Part shown: positions 16,294-24,764 of the stretch, in pieces
How the letters are laid out: the number at the start of each line of letters is the position of its first letter
Position numbering within the stretch: the first letter of the stretch is position 1
NCBI GenBank assembly: GCA_029781135.1
Contig: JAKOXH010000062.1
Coordinates: forward strand, 1 to 64,000
From: Planctomycetota bacterium
Lineage (GTDB): Bacteria > Planctomycetota > Planctomycetia > Pirellulales > Lacipirellulaceae
Direction of reading: 5' to 3'
DNA: 64,000 nt
Position numbers and translations under genes: made by a program
The notes under the pieces: generated by a model
Told to the model about the DNA's origin: nothing
The model's database searches: none
The model's input: the letters and a program-made list of their open reading frames with translations, nothing else

Positions 16294-16545
16294 TCATTTG
16301 GGCCGCAAAATCGCGCTTAAAATCCGGGAGGGACATCCAGGTACGCGACCAAAGTCGCCCGCAGTCGGTCCATCGGTCGCGCCTCCCGAGATGTTCGCTT
16401 GGATACGGCCCCTTTTACTAATCGTGTTTGTCCGGTCGTCGGGCCACGTTACGAACTGCAACCCGAATCCAGACGAACGGAGTGGCTTCCGTGCCGCGAT
16501 GAACCGGCGCCCTTGGCGCGCACTGCGAAACAGTCCATCGAACAA
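16294..16545 (-). CDS. Possible small protein ending at the terminator (doubtful)
   Basis: An 83-codon minus-strand frame stops 3 nt before the strong terminator stem at 16266-16290. The product is basic, with no signal peptide or known motif. A stretch with RSSGFGLQF is faintly like the end of formylglycine-generating-enzyme-type domains, which would make it a gene remnant. It is listed because the terminator implies some transcript here. It could equally be a non-coding RNA or nothing. Confidence 0.2.
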   Translation of the reverse strand: MFDGLFRSARQGRRFIAARKPLRSSGFGLQFVTWPDDRTNTISKRGRIQANISGGATDGPTAGDFGRVPGCPSRILSAILRPK

Positions 16546-17098
16546 TGCTCTGTCTGCATTACCACTTCACGAGAGCGGGCTTCATGCCCGGCTTCGGTTA
16601 TGATCGGCCCGCCGCGACGGCGAGCGTTCCCCTACAGACACCACACAAGTTGATACTCCATGCATCAACAGCACGTCATTGTCTGCGGTTCGCGTTTGGT
16701 GTCAAGCACATTTTTTACAACTACATTTTGTGGCGAAAGAGCACTTGCACAATTCGCGAGGTAACGTTCCGCGCACGCACATGAAGCGATGTTAAAATCA
16801 AATGTTATCGATCGAATCACGGCGTTTGACTACCTCGACGAGCCACTTCAGCCTACGATGAAAGGGAATCGGCATTTGACGAGGAAGCAGATTCGAGCAG
16901 AGTCGCGGAGAACGCAGAGCAATCAGAATCAAGGCAACGGACCGCTAATCGACGCGAATGATCGCTAATTTTGATTCTTGGTTTTCCAATTAGCGATTGT
17001 TAGCGTTCATTAGCGGTAAACTAAGTCTTGCTACCTTTGCATCTCCGCGTCTCTGCGCGCGCCGTTTCAATTTCTTCCCGAGACGAGTGTACGCAGTG
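16546..17098. other. Spacer before the hemD-hemE gene
   Basis: About 550 nt without a gene that I can support. It is A/T-richer than its surroundings around 16700-16820. From 16903 on it holds repeat text: CGCGGAGAACGCAGAG at about 16913, the TTAGCGATT family at 16943-17023 and its CTCCGCGTCTCTGCG partner at 17043-17058, forming a loose inverted repeat. Confidence 0.5.
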
Positions 17099-19099
17099 AT
17101 GAAGAATCCGGCAGATTTTGCGGGCTTTCGCGTGGCGGCGTTCGAGAGCCGCAAGGCCGCCGACATGGCGCGGATGATCGAGCGATTCGGCGGCGTACCG
17201 CTGGTGAGCCCCTCGATGCGCGAGGTTTCCGTCGGGCAAAATCGCGCGGCGATCGATTTTGCGAATCGGCTGATTACGGGCGGAATCGATGTTGTCATTT
17301 TCCTCACGGGCGTTGGCGCGCGGCTACTGGTCGAGCAAGTCGAACGGCATGTAGATCGCGCTCAGTTCCTGGCTGCGATTACCGATGTGAAATCGGTCGT
17401 CCGCGGCCCGAAGCCGCTTGCGGTGCTGAAGGAGCTGGGCATCACGCCAACGATCGTTGTGCCAGAGCCGAACACGTGGCGCGACCTGTTGACGACGCTC
17501 GATGAAAAGTTGCCGGTGGCGAACCTGGTCGCTGGTCTGCAGGAATACGGCGTCACGAACCGCAGCCTCGTTGCCGGGCTGGAGGCGCGCGGCGCCGTTG
17601 TTGAGTCGGTGCATGTATACGATTGGGCCCTTCCCGAAGATTGTGGGCCACTCGAACAGAACATTCGTCGCATCGCGGCCGGCGAGATCGATGTGGCGAT
17701 GTTCACGTCGGCCAACCAGGTGCTCAACGTGCTGAAGTTGGCCGACGAGTTGGGCCTTGCCGATGAGTTGCGCGACGGATTTCGTAACGTTGTGGTGGCG
17801 TCGATCGGGCCGACGACGAGTGAAATGCTGCGGAACGAAAACCTGCCCGTCGACATGGAACCGTCACATCCCAAGATGGGACACTTGGTGACGGAGGCAG
17901 CGGAGCGCTGCGGCGAGATTTTGGCGCGCAAGCGAAACATCGCGAAACAGTTGGGGCAGTGGGGAATTCGGGAGTGTGGAATTGGGAGTGGGGAGTGGGG
18001 AATTAGGAGTTCCCAATTCCGTATTCCCAATTCCACACTCCCCATTTCCCCACTCCCCACTCCCAATTCCCCATTGAACGACAGCGTGTTCTTGAAGGCC
18101 TGCCGGCGCGAGCCCACCGACTACACGCCCATCTGGCTCATGCGGCAGGCCGGGCGGTACATGCCGGAGTATCGGCGGATTCGTGCGGCACATAGTTTTC
18201 TCGAGCTGTGCCGCAGCCCACAGTTGTGTAGCGAGATTATGTGCGTTGCGGTCGAGCAACTGGGCGTCGATGCGGCGATCGTGTTCTCCGATCTCTTGCC
18301 GATTCTCGAGCCGATGGGCATGGACCTCGAGTTCGCGCAAGGAGAAGGGCCGCAGATTCATAACCCGGTGCGCGAGGCGGCCGATGTCGAACGCGTGATC
18401 GAACTCGAGAGTGCCGACGCGCTGCATTTCGTGATGGAGGCCGTGCGGCAAACGCGAGCCGACCTGCCGGCGAATATCCCGCTCATCGGTTTCGCCGGCG
18501 CTCCGTTCACACTGGCAAGTTACGCAATTGAAGGTGGAGCAAGCCGCGAGTTTCTGCACACCAAGACGCTCATGCTGCGCGATGCCGGTGCGTGGCATGC
18601 ACTCATGAGTCGGCTCGCGCGGGCGATTGTCGTATATCTCAACGCGCAGATCGCGGCTGGGGCGCAGGCCGTGCAATTGTTCGATAGCTGGGCCGGCACG
18701 CTTGGGCCGGATGACTATCGCACGCATGTGTTGCCGCACGTGCGGCAGGTGATCGCGGGCATCACGCCAGGTGTGCCGGTGATCAGCTTCGCCACGGGCA
18801 ATCCGCAGCTCTTGCCGCTGCTGGCCGAAGGTGGTGCAAGTGTTGTTGGCGCCGATTGGCGCGTGCGGCTCGATGAGGCGTGGCAGATGATCGGGCAAGA
18901 TCGCGCGATTCAGGGTAACCTCGACCCGCTGTCGCTCTTGGCCGACCGCGCCGAACTCCGTCGCCGCGCGACCGACATTCTCAACCAAGCCGCCGGCCGC
19001 CCAGGTCACATCTTCAACCTTGGCCACGGCGTGCTGCAACAAACACCGCCCGATAATGCCCGGGCACTCGTCGAGATCGTGCATGAGGCGAGTGCGTGA
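17099..19099 (+). CDS. hemD-hemE: Uroporphyrinogen-III synthase / uroporphyrinogen decarboxylase in one frame
   Basis: Residues 1 to about 285 are HemD-like, which closes the tetrapyrrole ring: FRVAAFESRKAADMARMIE, the VIFLTGVGA block, VYDWALPEDCGPL and MFTSANQVLNVL. Residues 326-666 are a full HemE, which removes four carboxyl groups to give coproporphyrinogen III. RQAGRYMPEYR, FSDLLPILEPMG, SYAIEGG and LGHGVLQQTPPDN are all present. Between them, residues 288-325 are encoded by an imperfect palindrome of the intergenic type. The frame stays open across it. HemE could also start on its own at the TTG at 18074, whose next residues (NDSVFLKACRREP) look like a normal HemE beginning. Either the two enzymes are made as one chain or the boundary was rebuilt by the repeat. 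Confidence 0.9.
   Translation: MKNPADFAGFRVAAFESRKAADMARMIERFGGVPLVSPSMREVSVGQNRAAIDFANRLITGGIDVVIFLTGVGARLLVEQVERHVDRAQFLAAITDVKSVVRGPKPLAVLKELGITPTIVVPEPNTWRDLLTTLDEKLPVANLVAGLQEYGVTNRSLVAGLEARGAVVESVHVYDWALPEDCGPLEQNIRRIAAGEIDVAMFTSANQVLNVLKLADELGLADELRDGFRNVVVASIGPTTSEMLRNENLPVDMEPSHPKMGHLVTEAAERCGEILARKRNIAKQLGQWGIRECGIGSGEWGIRSSQFRIPNSTLPISPLPTPNSPLNDSVFLKACRREPTDYTPIWLMRQAGRYMPEYRRIRAAHSFLELCRSPQLCSEIMCVAVEQLGVDAAIVFSDLLPILEPMGMDLEFAQGEGPQIHNPVREAADVERVIELESADALHFVMEAVRQTRADLPANIPLIGFAGAPFTLASYAIEGGASREFLHTKTLMLRDAGAWHALMSRLARAIVVYLNAQIAAGAQAVQLFDSWAGTLGPDDYRTHVLPHVRQVIAGITPGVPVISFATGNPQLLPLLAEGGASVVGADWRVRLDEAWQMIGQDRAIQGNLDPLSLLADRAELRRRATDILNQAAGRPGHIFNLGHGVLQQTPPDNARALVEIVHEASA
17960..18074. 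repeat. Palindromic repeat inside hemD-hemE
   Basis: The left half is purine-rich (GGGGAATTCGGGAGTGTGG and kin) and the right half is its near reverse complement, with the centre near 18010. Text of the same family is found in spacers at 21665-21700 and 28529-28557. It keeps the reading frame through 38 codons. Confidence 0.8.
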
Positions 19100-19128
19100 T
19101 TGACGCTTACTAGTCGTGAGGCGACAAT
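19100..19128 (+). promoter_or_regulatory. Probable sigma-70 promoter of the retron RNA
   Basis: TTGACG at 19100-19105 and GACAAT at 19123-19128 are separated by exactly 17 bp. A start near 19135 would lie about 27 nt before the a1 arm. The -35 element begins one base after the hemE stop codon. Confidence 0.5.
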
Positions 19129-19161
19129 GTTTACTGCCACGCCAAACTTTTTCGTCTTTGT

Positions 19162-19327
19162 CGCGGCAGAGCATCTCAAGCCGGTGTTGATCTCACTCGT
19201 GAGCATCACGCCTCTCTGGGGTTACCCCAGGGGATCATGAATGACTTGGTTTTCGGCGCGTGAGTGCCCCTGCGCGATGCGCAGAAATACTCACGCGAGA
19301 CACGACTCGTTGAGGTGCTCTGCCGCG
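19162..19327 (+). ncRNA. Retron msr-msd RNA
   Basis: The region between hemE and the reverse transcriptase shows the layout of a retron primer-template RNA. The a1 arm at 19162-19177 and the a2 arm at 19312-19327 pair over 16 bp with one G-U. AGC follows a1, with a candidate branching guanosine at 19180. Two short stem-loops typical of msr come next, at 19188-19208 (loop CTCG) and 19213-19233 (CTGGGG TTA CCCCAG). The msd part has a long hairpin at 19257-19297 with a perfect 9-bp base (CGCGTGAGT/ACTCACGCG) and a 6-bp tip (CTGCGC GAT GCGCAG). The a2 arm ends 10 nt before the ATG of the reverse transcriptase. The exact msr/msd border is not known. Confidence 0.85.
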
Positions 19328-19337
19328 CGATGTCGTT

Positions 19338-20648
19338 ATGCACAGTCGAGAGCCACTGATTCATGTTCTCGGGGTTGCGCTAGCTAACTCGCGGTGGGAA
19401 TTGCCGGCACTTGTGGAGCGGTGCCGAATGGTCGCGGGGTCCTATCGATGGTGCCAGCCGTTTGTCGAGCGGTTGATGAGACGATTTCCGGGGCCGTTGC
19501 GACCCCGCGCAATAGCGATTGAGTCGTTCATCCGCGAGGATCAAGGGCTGCGCCGCACGCGATTCGGTTTGTTGCCAGCCAATTTCAATGTTTTGCCCGA
19601 ATACGAAATGTATTCTGCGCTGCCGACTCCACCCGAAGTGCTGGCGCTGAGCAGTGTCTTGCAGATCAGTAAATGGCTTGGCATCTCAAGCTCTCAACTT
19701 GACGGCTTCGCGGACCTGAGAGGGTTTACGGGTCGCTGTCCGCATGAGTTGGTTCGCAATTATCGATACCGCATCCTGGCAAAACGATATGGAGCGATCC
19801 GACTGATTGAGTCTCCCAAACCGCGATTGAAAGCAATCCAACGAAAGATCCTTCATGAGATACTGGACCGCGTTCCTGCCCATGAAGCGGCACATGGCTT
19901 TCGCCGAGGTCGCTCGATCAGGTCGTTTGCCGCGCTGCACATTGGAACGGCGGTCGTTGTCCGGATGGACTTAGCCGATTTCTTCCCGTGCATAACTCGG
20001 GCTCGGGTCAGAGCGATGTTTCGGGCGATTGGTTATCCCGAGTCCATCGCGGATTTATTATCTGGATTGTGCACAACCGTAACACCGGGCGATGTTTGGC
20101 GTTCTGCAGAACATGCTTCGCGCGAGTCGCTCAACTTGGCGCGGCGACTCTTCGAAGTGCCACATTTGCCTCAAGGTGCTCCCACGTCACCGGCAATCGC
20201 GAACCTCTGCGCCTATCGACTTGATTGCCGACTGACGGGACTCGCCAATTCTGTTGCAGCGAGTTACACGCGCTACGCCGACGACTTGGTTTTTTCAGGT
20301 GACGACGCATTCGCTTGCCGTGCAAAACGATTCTCAGTACATGTGGCAGCAACTGTCGCGGAGGAAGGCTTAAAGGTGCATCACCGCAAGACACGAATCA
20401 TGCGCGATGGCGTTCGGCAACATATTGCCGGTGTCGTGGTAAATCGGCGGCTTAACGTTCGGCGTACGGATTTCGATCGATTGAAAGCGATCTTGGTCAA
20501 TTGCCGCCGAAGCGGTCCTGATAGCCAGAATTGGAATTCGCATACTGATTTTCGCGCCCACCTTTTGGGGCGAATTGCTTTTGTAACTCAACTCAATCCG
20601 GCGCGCGGGAAAAAACTAAAGGATGTATTCGATTCGATTAAATGGTAG
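19338..20648 (+). CDS. Retron-type reverse transcriptase
   Basis: The enzyme would copy the msd part of the RNA just upstream into a branched RNA-DNA molecule. Its 436 residues comprise an N-terminal extension of about 105 residues and an RT core. Core motifs are YRYRILAKRYG (RT1), SPKPRLKAIQRKIL, AAHGFRRGRSI, MDLADFFPCI (RT3), LPQGAPTSPAIANL (RT4) and YTRYADDLVFSG, with the catalytic YADD at residues 313-316, then a KTR motif. The layout resembles the RTs of myxobacterial retrons such as Mx162. Two marks used for retron RTs are altered: NAxxH reads FAALH at 197-201, and VTG reads IAG at 363-365. There is no maturase, HNH or protease domain. No gene on the same strand follows closely, so an effector, if any, may be the N-terminal part or lie elsewhere. 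Confidence 0.93.
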   Translation: MHSREPLIHVLGVALANSRWELPALVERCRMVAGSYRWCQPFVERLMRRFPGPLRPRAIAIESFIREDQGLRRTRFGLLPANFNVLPEYEMYSALPTPPEVLALSSVLQISKWLGISSSQLDGFADLRGFTGRCPHELVRNYRYRILAKRYGAIRLIESPKPRLKAIQRKILHEILDRVPAHEAAHGFRRGRSIRSFAALHIGTAVVVRMDLADFFPCITRARVRAMFRAIGYPESIADLLSGLCTTVTPGDVWRSAEHASRESLNLARRLFEVPHLPQGAPTSPAIANLCAYRLDCRLTGLANSVAASYTRYADDLVFSGDDAFACRAKRFSVHVAATVAEEGLKVHHRKTRIMRDGVRQHIAGVVVNRRLNVRRTDFDRLKAILVNCRRSGPDSQNWNSHTDFRAHLLGRIAFVTQLNPARGKKLKDVFDSIKW

Positions 20649-20729
20649 GAAATATTGGTGCTCAGGAAGCGCAGTGGCGGAGCCAGTGGCACCCGAATTT
20701 GGCCACCGACTGTAGCTGCACCAACAAAA

Positions 20730-20745
20730 CAGCCCCCGGGGGCTG
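20730..20745. terminator. Palindrome between convergent genes
   Basis: CAGCCCCCGGGGGCTG is a perfect 16-nt palindrome, followed by a further GGGGGCTG. It sits between the ends of the reverse transcriptase gene and the minus-strand PDZ gene and may end transcription from both sides, though no T run follows. Confidence 0.4.
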
Positions 20746-20810
20746 GGGGCTGCCGCAGTGAATGGTGCTGTGGCACTGCTATCGATTATCGCGGGTCGTG
20801 CGATTGGGTC

Positions 20811-21371
20811 TTAATCGAACAGCTTCTTCACTTCCTTGATCGTCTTGAGTGTGCTGCCGACTGCGTTAACGTGGTGGTCGTCGTGGATGTCGTGGTCGTG
20901 ATGGTCGTCCTTGTCGTGATGGAAGTCGGCGTGCTTATCGAGTTTGTAATTGTAGACCACGGGGCCGTCGTTGTAGTCGACGTACGTTTCGCGGAGATAC
21001 ACGTTGCCGGTACGAACGTCGCGAACCTTCAGGCGGATGGTGTTGCCTTCGAACAAGGCATTTCGCAGGGCGTCGTTCCACGATCCGGGGTAAGTAAGCT
21101 TGTATCCATTGAGGCTGAGGAGCACGTCGCCGGGTTCGAGGCCGAGGTAGTAGGCCCGGCCACCATAACGGACGTCGACGATGCGTTCGCCGAAGCCGGG
21201 GATGGTGCTGCTGGCGAAGCCGAACTTCGGCAGGCCGTAGGGTTCGCCCGGGGCGAAACCGGGGGCAATCAATAGCTTCGGTTTGGGTGGGTCGGCGGAG
21301 GCGGTCGAGGCGAGGGTGGCGGCGGCTAATCCAACCAACAACAAGGCAATGAGGCGCGTGCGGGTGTTCAT
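20811..21371 (-). CDS. Small exported PDZ-like protein with a His/Asp-rich tail
   Basis: A signal peptide ends near residue 26 (STASA). The middle has a PDZ-like core, with GGRAYYLGLEPGDVLLSLNG and a strand-rich continuation that ends in YKLDKHAD. Residues 146-170 are a run of His and Asp (HHDKDDHHDHDIHDDHH) that could bind divalent metals such as zinc, nickel or copper. GGAG lies 6 nt before the ATG. The gene stands alone, convergent with the reverse transcriptase. Its role is unknown; metal buffering in the periplasm is only a guess from composition. Confidence 0.65.
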   Translation of the reverse strand: MNTRTRLIALLLVGLAAATLASTASADPPKPKLLIAPGFAPGEPYGLPKFGFASSTIPGFGERIVDVRYGGRAYYLGLEPGDVLLSLNGYKLTYPGSWNDALRNALFEGNTIRLKVRDVRTGNVYLRETYVDYNDGPVVYNYKLDKHADFHHDKDDHHDHDIHDDHHVNAVGSTLKTIKEVKKLFD

Positions 21372-21955
21372 GTCACTCTCCGAAGCGTTGTAGGGTGTTC
21401 TGTTCCTGAGTGGCGACAGATTCGCCTCTGCTCTAACGCACGCGGTGTGCCAGTGTTACAGGGCTGCCAAAACAATGTTGGCCGTGGCGAACAACGGCTG
21501 AAAAACGCGGCAGTTTGAGGTCAAGCGCCGTTAGGGCGAATTTTAGCGGATTCACGGCTCATGAATGGATGTCATCAGAGTGACGACGGTCGTTTCAGAG
21601 TGAGATTACCGGCTCTTCACGCCGATCAGCTTTACCTTGCTGTCGATTACGTTCGGGATGGGATAAGGGGAGAGTGTGGATTGGGGAGTGGAGAATGCGG
21701 AATAGAAAGCGGGAAAGAGAGGACGATGGAAGGAGGGAATTCTCTTTCAGGAGGGTCGAGCGGAATTACCGTCGGCCGAAATGCGGTGGCGACGCCAGCT
21801 TTCCGGGTTTCTTGATCCCCGGCGTGGTTTCTTTCTGGGTCTCGCCAAAAATGCGTGCATTTCTCGCGACGCTTGATTACAGTGCTGGAGGGTCGGAACA
21901 GGGTCGAGAGCAGTCCCTTATCTACTTTCTTGTGATCTTGCACTAGGGAGGCTCG
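21372..21955. other. Spacer with repeat text
   Basis: No gene is supported in these 584 nt. GGGAGTGTGGATTGGGGAG-type repeat text lies at 21665-21700, like the palindrome in hemD-hemE. A leader for the following gene ends in GGGAGG at 21947-21952. A small DGxR-like frame at 21561 on the plus strand has no supporting features. Confidence 0.45.
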
Positions 21956-24601
21956 ATGGACACCTTTGCGCTAACGTCGTGTTCGAATTGTCGCGTCGTG
22001 GTCGTGGAAGATAGCCGGTGGGGGCGCGCTGGCGAGGATGGAACGCGGTGGCCTTTCGTTGACTTCTTGCGCGGGACTTGCCGCACAATTGCCTGGATGG
22101 TGATGGCGATGGTGTTGTGCGCGCGGCCGGCGGTCGCGGTGAATCCGAGCCTGAGCGGATCGCTGGTCGTGCCGTTCCTGTTTCATCCGGATGATCCCGA
22201 TGTGGTAGGCGATCAGGCCTACTGGTATTGGAGCGGCGGAATCGGCGGCAGTATCTCGCTCTCGGCGCCGACGGTGCTCGAGATCTCGACTGCGGCCGTC
22301 GGCAATCTCAATTGGAGCAACCCGAACAATTGGAGCAAGTTTCCGCTCGACACGGGCGGGTTGAGCATCAGCAGCAGCGGCAGCGGCTCCTACAACGCGT
22401 CGGTGAATGGCGGGAGCCCATATCTCAACGTGCTGGGCCCCAGCGGACCGACCGAGGGGACAGTCGGAACGCAAGTCGTTTTTGCGAACATCCACGGTTC
22501 GGGGAGTGTCGATGGATTCGGCGGCGCCACCGTCTCTTCAAACACCGTGGCGACAAAATACAATGCCACGATAGCGTCCGGCGCTCATCTGAACTTCGAC
22601 CAGATTCCGACGCTGCAGAATCTCACAGTGAACTCCGGTGCTTCCGTCAACAACGGCGGATTCAGCATTACCGTCCGCAGTAATCTCGCGAATCACGGCT
22701 CCGGTGATTTCAATGCCATCGTCAGCGGCGATTTCACGAACGACGCGGTTGCGGCCAGCGGCAACGTCGCCAACGCGACCTACTTGGAGATCGGCGGCCA
22801 GCTGATCAATACCGGTGAACTGAATGTTAATAACCATCTGAAAACTATTTCGGCCACAGGTAATGCCGGCACGATCAAGCTGAGCAACAACGGCGATTTC
22901 ATCTCGGCCGCGGCTTTTGCCAACAATGGCATATTCCAATTCACCGATGGCAACATGTACGGCCCTGGCGTATTCACCAACAACGGTACGTTTACGTGGA
23001 TCGGGCAAGGCGTGATCCGCCCGGGGGCTCAAGTCGTCAATACGACGACCGCCTTTACCATCGTCGGTCCGAATACGAACAGCAGGGCCCTTGAAGGCAC
23101 GCTGACCAACAGTGCCACGATTACGCAATCGGGCGGGAGTAACCTGGATGCGAGCGGCACGATCAATAACCAGGCCAGCGCGCTCTACGACATCATCGAC
23201 GACAGCCATGTGTCACTCGATGCAACTCATGGAACCATCCACAATGCAGGCACTTTCCGCAAGTCGGGCGGCAGCGGCAATTCGGAAATCGGCGCGGCAA
23301 TAAACAACACGGGCACCATTAGCGTTACCAGCGGCAGGCTCCACTTCCGCGGCGGCGGCACGCTGAATGGCGGCACGATGACGTTCAGCGGCGGCCATGA
23401 AGCCGAGTTTTACGCCAGCGACGTTACGGTAATCGGCACGAATTCCGCCTCCGGCAACGGCGCGCTGGAAATCAGCGGCGGTCATGTGTTCGCCGACAGC
23501 GGCAACGCGGGCACATTCGCCAATTTCACCGGCGGCGCGAATTTGCTCCTTACCGGCGGCCTTGTCGAAGGAAAAATGGGTGGCACGCTGACATTCAACC
23601 TGACGGGTGCCAGCACGGTTCAGCTCACTGGACCTCCGAGTCAATCGGGCGGCACCGTGGGCGGACTCGGCAGCACGATCAACGCGGGCAATTTTCAATG
23701 GGTGCATGGTGTGGTGGTGGGAAATTTCACGAACACCTCGAACAATTTCACGATGACCGCCGGCAACCAGTCCATCAGCGGATCCGGCTTACTGACGAAC
23801 GCCAACGCCATCAGTCAAGGCGACGGCAGCGATCTCTCGCTGTTGCTGGGCGGCTCGCTGACCAATCAGGCCGGCGCGCTATGGACGATGACCGGCACGA
23901 ATGCCATCGAGGATGGCTTCCACACCGGCCCCATCAACAATGCCGGCACTTGGCGCAAGACCGGCGTTTCCACAACTTCGACGCTCCGCTCGGTGCCGTT
24001 CAACAACACCGGCACGCTCGCTGTCGAGAGCGGCAAACTATCCATTCTTGGCCCCGATGTGCTGAACCTGATGCCGGCGGGCACTTTGTCGTTTCGGCTT
24101 GGCGGACTGACGCCGCAGGTCGATTTCGGCACCATCGAAACAGACCATTCGCTCACGGCCGGCGGCAAGCTGGCCGTCACGCTGGCGACCGGCTTTGCCC
24201 CGGCGCTGGGCAACACGTTCGATCTATTCGACTGGGCGGCGACGTACAGTTTCGACGGCGCATTTGCGGCGTTGCAATTGCCCGTGCTGGCTTCGGGTTT
24301 GAAGTGGGACACGTCGCAGCTGTATGCAAGCGGCGTGCTCTCGGTGGGCGTCGGCCTACCGGGCGACTTCAACCAAAATGGCGTTGTCGATGCGCCGGAT
24401 TACGTCGTGTGGCGCGAGTATCTGGGCACGACCTACACGCAAAGCGATTACAACACCTGGCGAGCCCACTTTGGGCAGACGATGGGGAGTAGCGCGGACA
24501 GTGGGTCGTCGGTAAACGGCGCTTCGGTTCCGGAACCCTCGTTGATTTGGCTAGTTTCGATCTTCGTTTTTGTGGGGGTTCTGAGATCGCGCGGTGTGTG
24601 A
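21956..24601 (+). CDS. Large exported repeat protein with dockerin and PEP-CTERM signal
   Basis: The 881-residue product has an unusually long leader: about 48 residues precede the hydrophobic stretch MVMAMVLCARPAVAV. The body consists of loosely repeated beta-strand units of the kind NNTGTISVTSG and NAGTFRKSG, as in autotransporter passenger or beta-helix proteins. Near residue 800 a dockerin type I-like unit appears (GDFNQNGVVDAPDYVVWR, with FGQT closing the second half). The C-terminus is a sorting signal: VPEPS, a hydrophobic stretch and basic RSR. PEP-CTERM proteins are exported and handled by exosortase; no exosortase is in this window. GGGAGG lies 3 nt before the ATG. Confidence 0.85.
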   Translation: MDTFALTSCSNCRVVVVEDSRWGRAGEDGTRWPFVDFLRGTCRTIAWMVMAMVLCARPAVAVNPSLSGSLVVPFLFHPDDPDVVGDQAYWYWSGGIGGSISLSAPTVLEISTAAVGNLNWSNPNNWSKFPLDTGGLSISSSGSGSYNASVNGGSPYLNVLGPSGPTEGTVGTQVVFANIHGSGSVDGFGGATVSSNTVATKYNATIASGAHLNFDQIPTLQNLTVNSGASVNNGGFSITVRSNLANHGSGDFNAIVSGDFTNDAVAASGNVANATYLEIGGQLINTGELNVNNHLKTISATGNAGTIKLSNNGDFISAAAFANNGIFQFTDGNMYGPGVFTNNGTFTWIGQGVIRPGAQVVNTTTAFTIVGPNTNSRALEGTLTNSATITQSGGSNLDASGTINNQASALYDIIDDSHVSLDATHGTIHNAGTFRKSGGSGNSEIGAAINNTGTISVTSGRLHFRGGGTLNGGTMTFSGGHEAEFYASDVTVIGTNSASGNGALEISGGHVFADSGNAGTFANFTGGANLLLTGGLVEGKMGGTLTFNLTGASTVQLTGPPSQSGGTVGGLGSTINAGNFQWVHGVVVGNFTNTSNNFTMTAGNQSISGSGLLTNANAISQGDGSDLSLLLGGSLTNQAGALWTMTGTNAIEDGFHTGPINNAGTWRKTGVSTTSTLRSVPFNNTGTLAVESGKLSILGPDVLNLMPAGTLSFRLGGLTPQVDFGTIETDHSLTAGGKLAVTLATGFAPALGNTFDLFDWAATYSFDGAFAALQLPVLASGLKWDTSQLYASGVLSVGVGLPGDFNQNGVVDAPDYVVWREYLGTTYTQSDYNTWRAHFGQTMGSSADSGSSVNGASVPEPSLIWLVSIFVFVGVLRSRGV

Positions 24602-24764
24602 ACGCCGTTTGTCGCTGGGCCCGATGGTTGACCTCGGCCACATCCATGCGAGGTCCGTGAATCTCCGCCTTTCTATTAACTTAACGATTCACTGGCTTGA
24701 CTGCTCCGCGGCAGGGAATTAGTGTCCCTAAACGGTCCTGAGACTTAAACGAAAGGGGTTTCTG

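Noticed and set aside
16545..16784. Small plus-strand open frame before hemD-hemE
   Set aside because: No ribosome-binding site, no motif, and unusual codon use; nothing supports it as a gene.
17960..18074. Palindrome in hemD-hemE considered as an attenuator or terminator between two separate genes
   Set aside because: The reading frame stays open through it, there is no stop codon for HemD and no T run, so fusion is the simpler reading; the TTG start at 18074 is kept as an alternative.
17864..19174. Minus-strand open frame of 436 codons opposite hemE
   Set aside because: It mirrors the well-supported HemE coding sequence, and its His/Arg-rich product has no recognisable motifs.
19338..20648. 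Reverse transcriptase as a group II intron or diversity-generating element
   Set aside because: There is no maturase or HNH domain, no intron RNA domains V/VI, and motif 4 reads QGAPTSP rather than the SQ form of diversity-generating enzymes; no template/variable repeat pair was seen.
20655..21275. Plus-strand open frame directly after the reverse transcriptase, considered as retron effector
   Set aside because: It lies opposite a PDZ-like gene with signal peptide and ribosome-binding site, and its Val-rich product (VVVVVDVVVVMVV) is an antisense artefact of the His/Asp tail.
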